Part shown: piece by piece, positions 44,280 through 54,309 of the stretch
Layout of the letters: each line of letters begins with the position of its first letter
How positions within the stretch are numbered: position 1 is the stretch's first letter
Source of the DNA: Paralichthys olivaceus
Taxonomy: Eukaryota > Chordata > Actinopteri > Pleuronectiformes > Paralichthyidae
NCBI RefSeq assembly: GCF_024713975.1
Contig: NC_091116.1
Location: forward strand, 3,310,463 to 3,374,462
Direction of reading: 5' to 3'
Length of the DNA: 64,000 nt
Program-made: the position numbers and the translations under genes
The notes under the pieces: model-generated
The model's input: only the letters and a program-made list of their open reading frames with translations
The model's database searches: none
Told to the model about the DNA's origin: nothing

Positions 44280-45600
44280 GAACAGTGAATCCCCAGGGCC
44301 TGACACTGGTAAATACACCATAACCAACCCAACCAGAGTCCCATAAGCCGTTTTCTGAGAGGAGCCAAATCTATTTGCAAAGAATTTGCTACTAGGAGTC
44401 CTTTGAGATTTCAGAAGAGAGATTCAAAACTGCGTGTGAGGAAATTGTTGTTATCGAGGAACCACTTTGACAACATTCATGGTTGACAACAGTTATTATA
44501 GGCTCCCAATCTGGAGCAAAGCCTACCCTTGAGAGGTGGATACCGGCAGCATTACTTTCTACTTCATGCACGCACCAGTTGACCAATGATGCCATCCAGT
44601 GGATATAATCCAAAATAGATCAATTTAGTTTTTAATGATAATCATCAAAAACAGTAGCATCAAGCCAGTTAATAAATTAGTGTAAACAGGCTGTAGTAAA
44701 CATTTTGATTTGAAATTTAAACAAGAGAAAATGCTTAATTTCATTTAAAGAGCAAAACACACAATAACTTTAAGTTTATTTCAAGGTTCAAGTCACGGCT
44801 CAGGTTTTTGTTTGATTTTTTAAAAAGAGATTTAATAATTAATAATTGAAACTTTATGGATCCCTCAAGGGGGAATTCTTTTTACACTCATTTTCATTTG
44901 TTTATACACACAGTTTAACCCACAATCCCCCACACACACAAAGGGCTCAAAGACATGCAAATTTGGAGAGAGATGGTAGAGTGATTTACACGTTTCTGTT
45001 TACTGGTTCTCACACTGTTTGTATAAATCAGCGAGTTGATCATATAATAATAATGTAAGTGAAACACAGCATGGACACAGTCACTGAGGTGGACTGAAAA
45101 ACCTTTTCCATTTTCTTCTCCAAAGTTTTAGTCCAAACTTACTAAAAAGTTTATAAAAATACAGAAAATCCTGTTCTATCACTCAGACACAGTAAATCAA
45201 GCAGTAGCTAGTCTCAGAATCCAGTGTGTGAGCTCCTGGTACACCCACAGTGATTAAAACTCTCTTCTTGTCGTCCTGATGTGAATCACGCCGTATACGA
45301 ATTACATCATCTGCCATTCCTCTGACGTGTTGCTGCTCTGGAAGTGTTTGTCCACCTGCCGCCTCCTCAGCTCCTCCAGGCCCGGCTCCACACAAGGTTT
45401 CTCTGGAGGAGTGTTCTAAAGATCTCTCATTGAGATGTGGCTCATGTTGTTGTTCATTGATGGGGCTGTTGGAAATTAAAAAGATAAATACAGGGAACAC
45501 AAACTTATCAATGTTAGGCCTCAGTGGAAATTACTTTTCAAATTCCAGATCACTGTACAAGGCCACAACACACAATGACTTATCCTTAAGAGAACAGCGC
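44280..45600. other. No gene recognised; LINE tail-like piece at 44848-44880
   Basis: AAACTTTATGGATCCCTCAAGGGGGAATTC resembles a Rex-like 3' tail (compare 24340-24370 reversed). The rest is AT-rich without clear exons. Confidence 0.45.
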
Positions 45601-45631
45601 CACCGTCCTGTCGATGTGGTTATTGCACCAA

Positions 45632-45703
45632 TCCTCGTTAGTATAGTGGACAGTATCTCCGCCTGTCACGCGGAAGACCGGGGTTCGATTCCCCGACGGG
45701 GAG
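45632..45703 (+). tRNA. tRNA-Asp (GUC)
   Basis: 72 nt folding as a standard tRNA. The acceptor TCCTCGT pairs with ACGGGGA. The D-arm holds the A box (TTAGTATAGTGG). The anticodon stem TCCGC/GCGGA encloses CTGTCAC with anticodon GTC. The T-arm CCGGGGTTCGATTCCCCGA holds the B box. One G is the discriminator base. The anticodon stem differs from the common CCCGC/GCGGG form by a paired change, so the structure is kept. Likely functional. A LINE fragment starts within about 30 bp downstream; no clear T-run terminator is seen directly after it. Confidence 0.93.
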
Positions 45704-45709
45704 AAGCAT

Positions 45710-47840
45710 TCTTCTTGACACTCTTCAACATCCCCCCAGAGAAGCTGCGCTCCTCTGAATTCATTGACCCACCGGTCCGGGAATCAACTCGATCTTGTCT
45801 TCACAAGGTCCTGTAGTACCTCGGCACTCTCTGTTACCCCACTCACTGTGTCTGACCACCACACTGTCACTTTCTCTCTCCCCTTAAAATTCACCACCTC
45901 CCTCGCCCCCAGACCTCACACGGTCAACACCCGCCGCAATCTGAAATCCCTCTCTCCCTCTGCTCTCGCCTCTACTGTTCTTTCCTCACTACCATCTACA
46001 GACCAATTTTCACTAATATCTACTGAGGAAGCCTCCTCCACTCTGCTATCATCCCTCGCGAGGACAGAGAGCATCTAAAGAGGTGTCCTCTTTAGATGCT
46101 CTCTGTCCTCTCACCTCCCTACCGGCAGGATCATCTCCCCCCTCCTTGGCTGTCTGAATCTCTGCGAACCAATAGATCGGTGCTACGAGCAGCAGAGAGA
46201 AAATGGAGAAAATCACATCATCCTGATGACCTTGCCCATTACCACCACCTCCTCTCTGACTTCACCTCAACAGTATCAGCAGCTAAATCTGCCTTCTACC
46301 TGTCAACGATCAATTCCTCTGCCTCCAACCCCAGGAAACTATTTTCCTTATTCTCTTCTCTTCTCTTCTCACCCCTCCTACTCCTCCCCCTCCTTCCTTC
46401 CTCACTGCTGATGACTTTCCAACTTACTTTACCAAGAAAGTAAAAGACATCAGCTCCTCATTTACTCCTATGCCCATCCAGAAAGCACCTCCCCCAAACC
46501 TCACCTCTGATGGCCTTACCTGCTTCAGCCCTCTCTCCTCTGAAGATGTTCTCACGCTAGTGACGTCTAACCGTGCCACCACCTGTTCCCTTGACCCGAT
46601 TCCCTCCTCCCTTCTCCAAGACATCTCTCACGACACAGCTGACATCTGAAACTACAGACCTGTATCTCTTCTTTCATTCCTCTCTAAAACACTGGAACGT
46701 GCAGTCTACAACCAACTGTCCTCCTATCTTTCAGAAAATGACCTCCTTGACCCTAATCAGTCAGGCTTTAGGACTGGTCACTCCACTGAGACGGCCCTCC
46801 TCACGGCGACTGAGTCGTTCTGTGCCGCCAGAGCCTCGTCCATCTCGTCAGTCCTCATTCTCCTCGGCTTATCCTCTGCGTTTGACAAAGTCAACCACCA
46901 AATCCTCCTCTCCACTCTGGCTGAACTTGGCATTGCTGACTCTGCTCTGACCTGGTTCACATCATACCTGACAAATCGCACCTTTCAGGTCACATGAAAC
47001 GGCACCTTGTCCAATCCCTGCCTTCTGGAAACTGGTGTCCCTCAAAGCTCAGTATTAGGACCACTTCTGTTTTCACTATACACTAGATCACTAGGCTCTG
47101 CAATCACATCGCATGGATTCTCTTACCACTGTTATGCCGACGACACCCAACTGTTCCACTCTTTTCCCACATACTCCTCCAGCACTCACGTTGTGACGTG
47201 CATCTCGGAATGTCTGGCAGACATCTCCGCTTGGACAGCTGCGCATCACCTCAAACTCAACCTTAGAAAACTGAACTGCTCTTCATCCCGGGGAAAGACT
47301 GCCCTCATATGGACCTGTCAGTCACTGTCGAGGATGTCACGGTATCACTTTCGTCGACGGAAAGGAACCTGGGCGTAATCCTCGACAATGGACTGTCCTG
47401 CACCCCCAACATCACTGATGTGGCCCGATCCTGCAGGTTTGCCCTCTACAATATCTGCAGGATCCGGTCTTTCCTCAAAATTCTCCCATGTGACCCCCTC
47501 CTCCGTGACCTCCACTGGCTTCCTGTTGGGGCCTGCATCCGATTCAAGATGATGGTGCTGGCCTTCAAGGCCGTCAATGGAACTGCACCCATCTACCTCC
47601 AAACACTGGTCAGACCACATGCCCCAGCGAGAGCACTTCGTTCATCAGCTGGCCGACTGGTACCCCCATCGCTGAGAGCAAACAAAGCCCGCTCAGCGAA
47701 GTTGCAACTCTTCTCTGTTTTGGCACCTCAGTGGATGAACAAACTCCCGAACAATGTCAGGACAGCGGAATCGCTTACCTTTGTTGGTGAAAACAGACAC
47801 ACAAAGTTGTTGTTGAGATCAATACTCCTGATGCTTCTTC
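45710..47840 (+). pseudogene. L2/CR1-type LINE ORF2 (copy 2)
   Basis: Endonuclease end (LDLVFTRSCSTSALSVTPLT, VSDHHTVTFSLPL), linker (PWLSESLRTNRSVLRAAERK, FYLSTINSSASNPRKLFSLF), then reverse transcriptase: [93 protein letters not shown] with the YADD box, and the C-terminal LHWLPVGACIRFKMMVLAFK. There are stops and frameshifts, for example before NYRPV and after FQVT. 5' truncated a few bases after the tRNA-Asp gene. Confidence 0.88.
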
Positions 47841-47990
47841 TTCAGTCAGTCCTTGAAGTTAAAAGAGAAATCGAGGAAGAGAACTGGAGATGAAGCTAAA
47901 AACAACCCCAACATGTTCAGTGGCCAGGAGGAGCATTACGTCCATAGTACTTTAGTACTACCATGGACAATGAATGGGAAAGTATTCAGG

Positions 47991-48052
47991 GCCGTTAAGC
48001 TAAACAATCAACGGCTGCCGCGCGGGAGACCAGGGTTCGATTCCCTGACGGC
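47991..48052 (+). pseudogene. tRNA-Gly-like pseudogene
   Basis: GCCGTTA pairs with TGACGGC as a 7-bp acceptor stem (one G-U). The T-arm CAGGGTTCGATTCCCTG is perfect and GGCTGCCGCGCGGGAGACC resembles a tRNA-Gly(GCC) anticodon arm. The D-arm is shortened, with the same TAAGCTAAAC motif as at 44120 and 40810. About 10 nt short of a real tRNA. Confidence 0.6.
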
Positions 48053-48359
48053 AGGGAACCTATTTCTTTACATAAAATGTCGAGAATTTCCTGTGAAAGT
48101 GAAAAAAATAAAAAACCTGAATCCACACATGCATCCACATTAACTGGGTTCCTCCCCTTCATCAAGTTTGGTAGAAAAAGGTTAATTCTTTTTTTTAGTA
48201 ATCTGGCAAACAAATAAACCAATAAACAAACAGAGGTAATAAATGGATCTTTCTTTTTTTACCATTGTAATTGTAATTTCAAGAACATTTAAATATCCTA
48301 AATAAATAAAACAAACAAAAAACAATAAAATAGACTCTGTTGTAAAGTTCTGGAATTGC

Positions 48360-48520
48360 CGTTTGTGACATGTATTTTCACGCAGGCAATTCGTACTGTC
48401 TGTCAAACGTTTGCAGCATTTCTCTCAATAGTTTGAAGCCGAAATATTCCCACACCAGGGCTGTGGCATTTGGCTTTGCAATCATCTTTTTGCCTTGTGT
48501 TGCTCCGCACGAGGCTGACT
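48360..48520 (-). pseudogene. hAT transposase BED-domain fragment
   Basis: The minus strand reads KPNATALVWEYFGFK, the start of a ZBED/hAT BED finger, followed after a frame change by RNAANVRQTVRIA. Only a short piece remains. The AT-rich ATATCGAGGCCGGAAAAATT stretch at 48733-48800 may be part of the same element. Confidence 0.4.
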
Positions 48521-48582
48521 TGCTGCACTCTGTGTGTGTAGCCAATGCTAGCAGTCCAGCCTCCCCCACAGAGACAAAGAGA

Positions 48583-48682
48583 CTGGATGACTGACAAGAG
48601 GGTTCACTCCGTTCATTCCGCTATGGAACAAACGAGCTTAGGTGCGGAGACTGAGCACGGAGTGAACCCTCTTGTCATCCAG
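48583..48682. mobile_element. Foldback MITE
   Basis: CTGGATGAC-TGAC-AAGAGGGTTCACTCCGT at the left is the inverted copy of ACGGAGTGAACCCTCTTGTC then ATCCAG at the right, with arms of about 26 bp (one 4-bp bulge) around a 46-bp centre. No coding content. Target-site duplication not obvious. Confidence 0.7.
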
Positions 48683-48689
48683 CCAGCTT

Positions 48690-49220
48690 GGAGGCAAGAG
48701 ACGAGGAAAACAAACATGCATGCACATGGCAATATATCGAGGCCGGAAAAATTATTGAGTTCATTTTAATTTATCGTGCGATTAATTGATTTATTGATTA
48801 TCAGCCTAGGCCCATATATACTATTTACTTCCTCAATTTACTTTGTATTCCATTTACATGCTGAAAAACACATTTGGGCCACAGTGTAGAAATTGTGAAA
48901 TAAAACCTTTGACTGGGGACAGTGGAGGGGGCTGAGGCCTTAATACAACAATATACTTTATTTGTACACATTCACATGGATAGATTTAATCTTTTTTTTT
49001 GTTGAGTTTATTAGTCTAAGCCAAGAAATATACACAGGAATACACACAGGCTTACAGCATACCAGGAAGGGACATAGCAGACACAATAGGTAGCATAAGG
49101 GACACAATAGCACACATGAAAGGAGGGATAATCTTAAATTTAGATATAAACAAAGCATTTGATAGAGAAGATCAGTTACTTATATAGTGTATTAGAAAAA
49201 GTAGGGTTTGGGCCTAGTAT
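48690..49220. other. No gene recognised
   Basis: AT-rich spacer with a T-run near 48992-49000. Nothing supported. Confidence 0.4.
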
Positions 49221-49222
49221 GG

Positions 49223-49251
49223 TAGGGTTAGGGTTTAGGGTTAGGGTTAGG
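49223..49251 (+). repeat. Short interstitial telomeric repeat
   Basis: About five TTAGGG units with one extra T (TAGGGTTAGGGTTTAGGG, TTAGGGTTAGG). Too short to be a telomere; a break-repair insertion or a fusion relic is possible. Confidence 0.8.
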
Positions 49252-49700
49252 TAATGTCTCTACATTTAAGGCTAGACTTAAAACCTTCCTTTTTGATAAA
49301 GCTTTTAGCTCTACCCTGAACCATAGTCATCCATAGCTATGCTGCTATAGGTCTACACTGCTGGGGGATCATCCATCAGGCACCAGCACCTTTCTATCTT
49401 CCTCTCTCTTCTTCACTCTCTGCCTGGTTTATTTTGTTATATCTTATTACATATCTCTAATTCCTTGGGTCTTCTCCTCCCCTCCTTGGTCCATGCTGTG
49501 CGGCTCTCCGGAGCCCGTCCTGGTTCGGGTCCTGATGAGGGATGGACCTAGTGGAGGTAGCCAGTCTGTCGCAGGGGCCAATGTGTTTAATGTGCAAGTG
49601 CTGTCAAATATATCCAGTATATATCCTTGCTGGCCCATCCACTGCAGACAGAGGGGGAAAGCTGACGTGGAGCTCCGGGATCCCCTCCCTCTCCTGTTTA
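49252..49700 (+). mobile_element. LINE 3' end (L2/CR1 type)
   Basis: Starts in the last codons of a reverse transcriptase (TFKARLKTFLFDKAFSSTLN), then a stop and a 3' UTR like that at 28380-28980 (CTATGCTGCTATAGG, CTCCGGAGCCCGTCCTGG). Strongly 5' truncated; starts directly after the telomeric repeat. Confidence 0.7.
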
Positions 49701-49962
49701 TAATGCATGAAAATCTAACTTGACCAGTTGATGCAGTTTTTGCCGCCGACTTGTTGATGCCTTTTGAGTACCTGTAGAGGGCTCCGATATGGATGATACT
49801 TCATCCTGTTGCTCCTCCATAGATGTTTCTTTAGGTGTCTGGAGATATTAATGACAGATATCAGACTGATAAAATCAAGTAAAAATAAATGTTCCAATAC
49901 AGTCAATATCTTTCATGTGTGTATGTGGCAGTGTAGATGTATTTCACTACATCAACTGAGAA

Positions 49963-50769
49963 TTATGTAAAACCCCCGACCGTGGGGCAGGAACAGGAAC
50001 TGGGGGGCCGCTCGCTGTAACCCCCAGCCGAGGGGCAGGAACTGGCAAGACGACTGCTTGAACCCCCGACCGCGGGGCAGGAACAGGAACTGGAGATCCA
50101 CTCGCCGTAACCCTCAGCCGAGGGGCAGGAACTGGCGAGACGACTGCTTGAACCCCCGACCGTGGGGCAGGGACTGGAACCGGAGCGGAGCCAGACGGGA
50201 CCCGCAACTGAGGGGCAGGAACAGGAAGTGGAGAGCCACTCGCCGTAACCCCCGGACGAGGGGCAGGAGCTGGCGAGACGACTGCTTGAACCCCCGACCG
50301 TGGGGCAGGAACTGGAGCGGCGACCTCCGAGACTGAAACGTGAGTAGCATCTGCCGGGACCCCCGGCGCTGGAACATGGGGGGCTTCTGCTAGAATCCAT
50401 GATATCCTGACTTGAGGTTGCCGCTTGTGAACTGGTGGAGATGGATGGAAACAGAGTGGGGGGCTCCCCTCCGGTGTCCGCCCCGCACCGTAGCGATTCT
50501 ACACAGAATCCAAAAGCCAGGCGGGTGCCGAGGTAGTGATCAGCAGGGGGAGTTGGGGATGAGAGGATGTCCTTGAGTCTCTTCTCTATGGTCACCAGGT
50601 GCGGGACAAAGTGGCTGACCCAGGGTCTGTCCTCAAGCCAATCCCGCATCGGTGCCATTCTCTCCAGGAGCTTTGCACGCTGCTTGGTGCCTGCGGTGCT
50701 CAGCTCGTCAACTAAGGAGTCTAAATAAAAAACCTTGCTACAAAAAAGATAAAGCTCTGCTTGGTCCAT
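49963..50769 (-). CDS. Gypsy-like element leader ORF with Pro/Ser-rich tandem repeat
   Basis: 268 residues from MDQAELYLFCSKVFYLDSLV. The first about 120 residues are helical (ELSTAGTKQRAKLLERMAPM, FVPHLVTIEKRLKDIL). The rest is a Ser/Gly/Pro-rich tandem repeat of about 60 bp, higher-order about 117 bp, visible at 49975-50330 (ACCCCCGACCGTGGGGCAGG). In the neighbouring frame the repeat reads SPVPAPR, so a frameshift may divide the original product. It starts 14 bp after the end of an LTR-like sequence on the same strand, as a gag or leader ORF would. No gag, protease or polymerase motif is seen. Confidence 0.5.
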   Translation of the reverse strand: MDQAELYLFCSKVFYLDSLVDELSTAGTKQRAKLLERMAPMRDWLEDRPWVSHFVPHLVTIEKRLKDILSSPTPPADHYLGTRLAFGFCVESLRCGADTGGEPPTLFPSISTSSQAATSSQDIMDSSRSPPCSSAGGPGRCYSRFSLGGRRSSSCPTVGGSSSRLASSCPSSGGYGEWLSTSCSCPSVAGPVWLRSGSSPCPTVGGSSSRLASSCPSAEGYGEWISSSCSCPAVGGSSSRLASSCPSAGGYSERPPSSCSCPTVGGFT

Positions 50770-50782
50770 ATCTGGTTGGTAC

Positions 50783-50910
50783 TGTCAAGGCTGGAGGGTG
50801 TGGGGAGGGAACGAACGTGGTAGGAAAAAGGGAAGTACCAAAACGCAGAAACTAAATATTGTTTAACATAAAGTGTCTTTTATTTAAAAAAGGTAAAAGT
50901 AACAAAAGAA
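50783..50910 (-). mobile_element. LTR-like fragment (3' end, minus strand)
   Basis: Minus-strand sequence ending in ...CCTTGACA. It matches 53745-53871 on the plus strand (AAAAGACACTTTATGTTAAA, CAATATTTAGTTTCTGCGTT, TACCACGTTCGTTCCCTCCC), so the two are inverted copies of one LTR family. Only about 130 bp remain here. Confidence 0.65.
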
Positions 50911-52030
50911 ATCTTCATAATTCATACATAAACTAATCCTTTTAGCCCAGTATTAAGTGGAATATATTAAATGAAATGAAATGGAAACAGTCAAACACAT
51001 CTGCAGAAGCATTGACAATTGTAGAGACCGTATTTAACCAACACTCACAAAGCACTGCTCAATAGCCATGAATCTGTGAGTGAAATTAAAATATGAAACC
51101 TTTATTTGCAGTGTAAAATCACATTGGACACATGAACAACACACAACAATACAATGCTTAATCACAGAATGTCGGTGCCTGTGTTATCAACTCAGTGCAT
51201 CGATAGCTCTCACAGACTAAAATCACATAGATCAACATGTAAATACACATCCCCTCAATTATTTCACATCACTTTTAGAAACCAGCCAGCATCAAGGTCC
51301 ACACTTTCCTGACACACACATACACACACATTTTTTACAAACACGAATCCAAACATGCTGCAGAAATGCACAATTCCCCATGCTCTCAGTGACACACAAT
51401 GCAACAATTAGTTTGCATAATGCACCCACTTCCTGCTGATGGTAAAGTAGTTGACTACAGTTGCTCTACAGTGTTTTCCATTTTCATTATTTTATTTTCA
51501 TCCTACTAAATTTATTTTATAATGCTTGTGCTGTTAAGATTTCACACTATGTACTTACTGACACATAGACTTATATTTTGTTGATGCTTATGTACATATC
51601 TACATACTTAATTCAACACTTCATAGCATATTTCATTAATTCCCTCAAGCATATCACACATTATCTAATGTATCTGAAATCCTTGATTGATTTTCTTCAT
51701 TTGATCAAGAGACTAACCTCAGTCTCAGACAGGCATCACTGTAGCTATCAGTGCAACATGTGTATAGTAGCCGCTTAGCTCAGGATTTGTGTATGCTCCG
51801 CAATGATGTGCATCATATAGAAGTCAACCTGATAAACCCCCAGGGGCCGCCATGTTGTGCAGTTATAAAAATCGCCAAGGAAACGGTTGCTTCTTAAAAA
51901 TCTTCTTTGATGATTGATGTGGAGGCAACCATCAAAGGGATTGCTGGCCTCCAAATCCTTATCAAATCCAATCAAAGAACCAAAAACTCTAGACATTAAA
52001 GGATATTTCTTTGGTCCTCTGAACTACGAA
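50910..52030. other. No gene recognised
   Basis: AT-rich spacer. No coding signature until the TATA box at 52031. The last about 250 bp may hold the promoter of the coiled-coil gene. Confidence 0.4.
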
Positions 52031-52040
52031 ACGTATAAAT
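52031..52040 (+). promoter_or_regulatory. TATA box of the coiled-coil gene
   Basis: CGTATAAATAACAAG, 32-41 bp upstream of the ATG at 52072, implies a very short 5' UTR. Confidence 0.55.
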
Positions 52041-52071
52041 AACAAGTTCCCTTGCTTCAAGTTATTAGCTT

Positions 52072-52719
52072 ATGAAAATAACAGACTGTCAACTGAGAAG
52101 ACCACAGTCCTCGTTAGTGAAGACAACAATCCTGCCTACTGAGATTACCAGTGATTTGTTCAGTAAAAATTCATTAAGAAGTCACTGCTCTCATAACTAC
52201 AAATCCCCCTTTACCGAAATGAACATTCTGGTAAGAATTATTATTTTTAGAAATGTATGTTCAGGTTGTGTTGAGTGGACTTTTAATAATGAATTCCATG
52301 TTTCTATTTTTCAGGCATGTGGAACAATGCAGTCTGAGTTTAAGGCTCTGAAAGAGAAGCTCAAACAGAACGATGAGCTTCTGATGAGAATAACGCTCCA
52401 GGAAGAGCTGATGAAGCTCAGAGCTTCTTATCATGAGGTCTATCAAAATCAGACTACCAACCAGGAGAAGTTCAACACTGAGCTCCAGGAGAAGAAGGTT
52501 CTCCAAGAAGAGCTGATGAAGCTCAAAGCTTCTTACAATGTGGTCTGCCACTGTCATGAAGCTGATGTTTCCAGTAGGGAGCTCAATGGAGAGAGTAAGG
52601 ATGATGTCACTGAGAAGAAGTCTCTCTCCAGTGTTCTCCCTGAGAAACCAAAGAAGACTTCACTCTGGAGGGGAATCCGCCACGCTCTGGGGTTGAGAAA
52701 GCCACAGCGTTGGAAGTAG
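52072..52719 (+). CDS. Small coiled-coil protein gene (unrecognised)
   Basis: Open for 215 codons if unspliced. A GTAAGA donor after CTG (52230|52231) and a TTTCTATTTTTCAG acceptor (52314|52315) define an 84-bp intron that is a multiple of three and has no stop, so both spliced (187 aa) and retained forms stay in frame. Exon 2 is rich in heptads: EFKALKEKLKQNDELLMRI, LQEELMKLRASYHEVYQNQ, and a second copy LQEELMKLKASYNVVCHC, so the unit LQEELMKL-x-ASY is duplicated. The C-terminus is basic (PEKPKKTSLWRGIRHALGLR, KPQRWK). The start was chosen by the adjacent TATA box. No domain or function recognised. The two flanking LTR-family copies lie in inverted orientation on either side. Confidence 0.6.
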   Translation: MKITDCQLRRPQSSLVKTTILPTEITSDLFSKNSLRSHCSHNYKSPFTEMNILVRIIIFRNVCSGCVEWTFNNEFHVSIFQACGTMQSEFKALKEKLKQNDELLMRITLQEELMKLRASYHEVYQNQTTNQEKFNTELQEKKVLQEELMKLKASYNVVCHCHEADVSSRELNGESKDDVTEKKSLSSVLPEKPKKTSLWRGIRHALGLRKPQRWK

Positions 52720-52754
52720 TCAGCAGCGCCCATCCAACAGCACCTGAGCTGACC

Positions 52755-53900
52755 TTACCCAGTGTTGTAATGTAACCAAGTACAAATACTTCTTTACATT
52801 TCTACTTGAGTAGAAATTTCACTTTACTTTGTTATTTTTTATTTCAGACAACTTTCACTTTTACTCCACTACATTTCCTAAATAAAATGTGTACTTTTAC
52901 TCTGATACTACCACGGTTATGGTATTATTTTGTCATGGTTACGGAGTTTTTGTCACTGGTAGTGTATTCTGTCACGTTTTGGTGTTTTCTGTCACTGATA
53001 TTGTATTCTGTCACGGTATGGTGTTTTCTGTCACTGGTATTGTTTTCTGTCAGGGGCTATCGTATTTTGTCCTCTTTTAGAAAGAGTGTTTTCAATTCTA
53101 GTTTAAATTGCATTATTGTTACGTTTGGAATTCATGTTTGTTCTATGTCCCCTCTGTGTCCCTCGCTCATGTTCCCTTCTGCTCTCCTCTGTGCTCCATC
53201 CTGTGTTGTTCTCTGTGTCCCTCTCCTGTGTTCCTCTCCTTGTCCCTCGCTATGTTCATCCTGTGTTCTCTCATGTTCCCTTCTGTGTTCCTTTATGTTT
53301 CACCCTGTGCTCCTCCTGTGTTCATCCCTGTCTTGTTATTGTATTTTGTTCTCGTTTATGAAGAGAGTTTTCAGTTCATGTCTCAACAGTGTTTTTGTTA
53401 CATTTTGTACTCATGTTTTAAGTTTGTTCAGTGTTCCTCTGTTTCCTGTTTTATTTTGTAGTCCCTGCTCCCTTTGACTTCCTGCCCTCATCATGTTCAC
53501 CTGTTTGTCTTGTGCCACCTGTCCCCAGTTACTCATTAGTTCAAGTGTGTATTTAAGTCTTTGTGTTCCCCCCATGTGATTGTTAGTACGTCGTCAATTC
53601 TTGTCATGTCCTGTTTGTCATCGGATACCTTAGTCGTGTTCATGTGTCCCGTCACCTCTCGCCACGTTTCCTTGTAAGTTGTTTCTTGTCCTTCCTTGTT
53701 CCACTCCTGTTTTTGAGTGTGACTTTTGTTAAGTGAAGATTTCTTTTGTTACTTTTACCTTTTTAAATAAAAGACACTTTATGTTAAACAATATTTAGTT
53801 TCTGCGTTTTGGTCCTTCCTTTCCCTTTTACCTACCACGTTCGTTCCCTCCCCTCACCTCTAAACCTGACAGATACTTTTCTCCTAACCATCTTCATTAC
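52755..53900. mobile_element. MITE with AAGTA-rich ends, interrupted by an LTR
   Basis: AGTGTTGTAATGTAACCAAG, TACTTGAGTAGAAATTTCAC and CACTTTTACTCCACTACATT are typical of a fish MITE seen on many chromosomes. The copy is split by the insertion at 52909-53871. Confidence 0.55.
52909..53871 (+). mobile_element. Solo-LTR-like insertion, 963 bp
   Basis: Flanked by GATAC at 52904-52908 and 53872-53876, a 5-bp duplication. It ends ...CCTGACA and begins TACCACGG, compatible with a mutated TG...CA LTR. Its last about 125 bp match the inverted LTR piece at 50783-50910. Pyrimidine-rich centre (53150-53520) and AATAAA near 53766. No coding region is supported. Confidence 0.65.
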
Positions 53901-54088
53901 TCATTCCTACAAATTAAAATCAGAAGAAATTTGAGTTGGTGACGTAATGCCATAAACATTTGTTGTCATGTCAACCGCCAAGCATGAAGAAGAACAAGTC
54001 CCGCTTGTCCGGGCATGTTACATTATTGATGCCATCATGGAAGCACTTGCTGCCGGCTCTGCTGCTAACGTTACCGCTCCGGTAGCAG

Positions 54089-54304
54089 ATGACGAGCATC
54101 TCGACTAAAGTGGCAAACTTGGTGAACTCCGTGGTGGTGATGAAGATAACGTTACACACACCGTGGCCGTATTTGCAAGAAATATTTTCGTACGTTGGAG
54201 TGAAAGATTCTTCCTACCGGATTAAGTGCCTATTCTGCCTTCCGAGAGTGACTGAAATATTGGCATTCAAAAACTCCCCGTCCAACCTGAAGAAGCACAT
54301 CGAG
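54089..54304 (+). pseudogene. hAT-type BED zinc-finger exon
   Basis: Encodes PWPYLQEIFSYVGVKDSSYR then IKCLFCLPRVTEILAFKNSP, SNLKKHIE and a GTAGGT donor at 54305. The aromatic start, the CxxC pair and the SNLKKH block are the pattern of BED fingers at the N-terminus of hAT transposases. Later exons were not found, only a decayed piece near 54758-54850. Confidence 0.65.
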
Positions 54305-54309
54305 GTAGG

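Noticed and set aside
52806-53477. 223-aa Ser/Cys/Phe-rich ORF
   Set aside because: Lies in the pyrimidine-rich part of the solo LTR; all three frames look alike.
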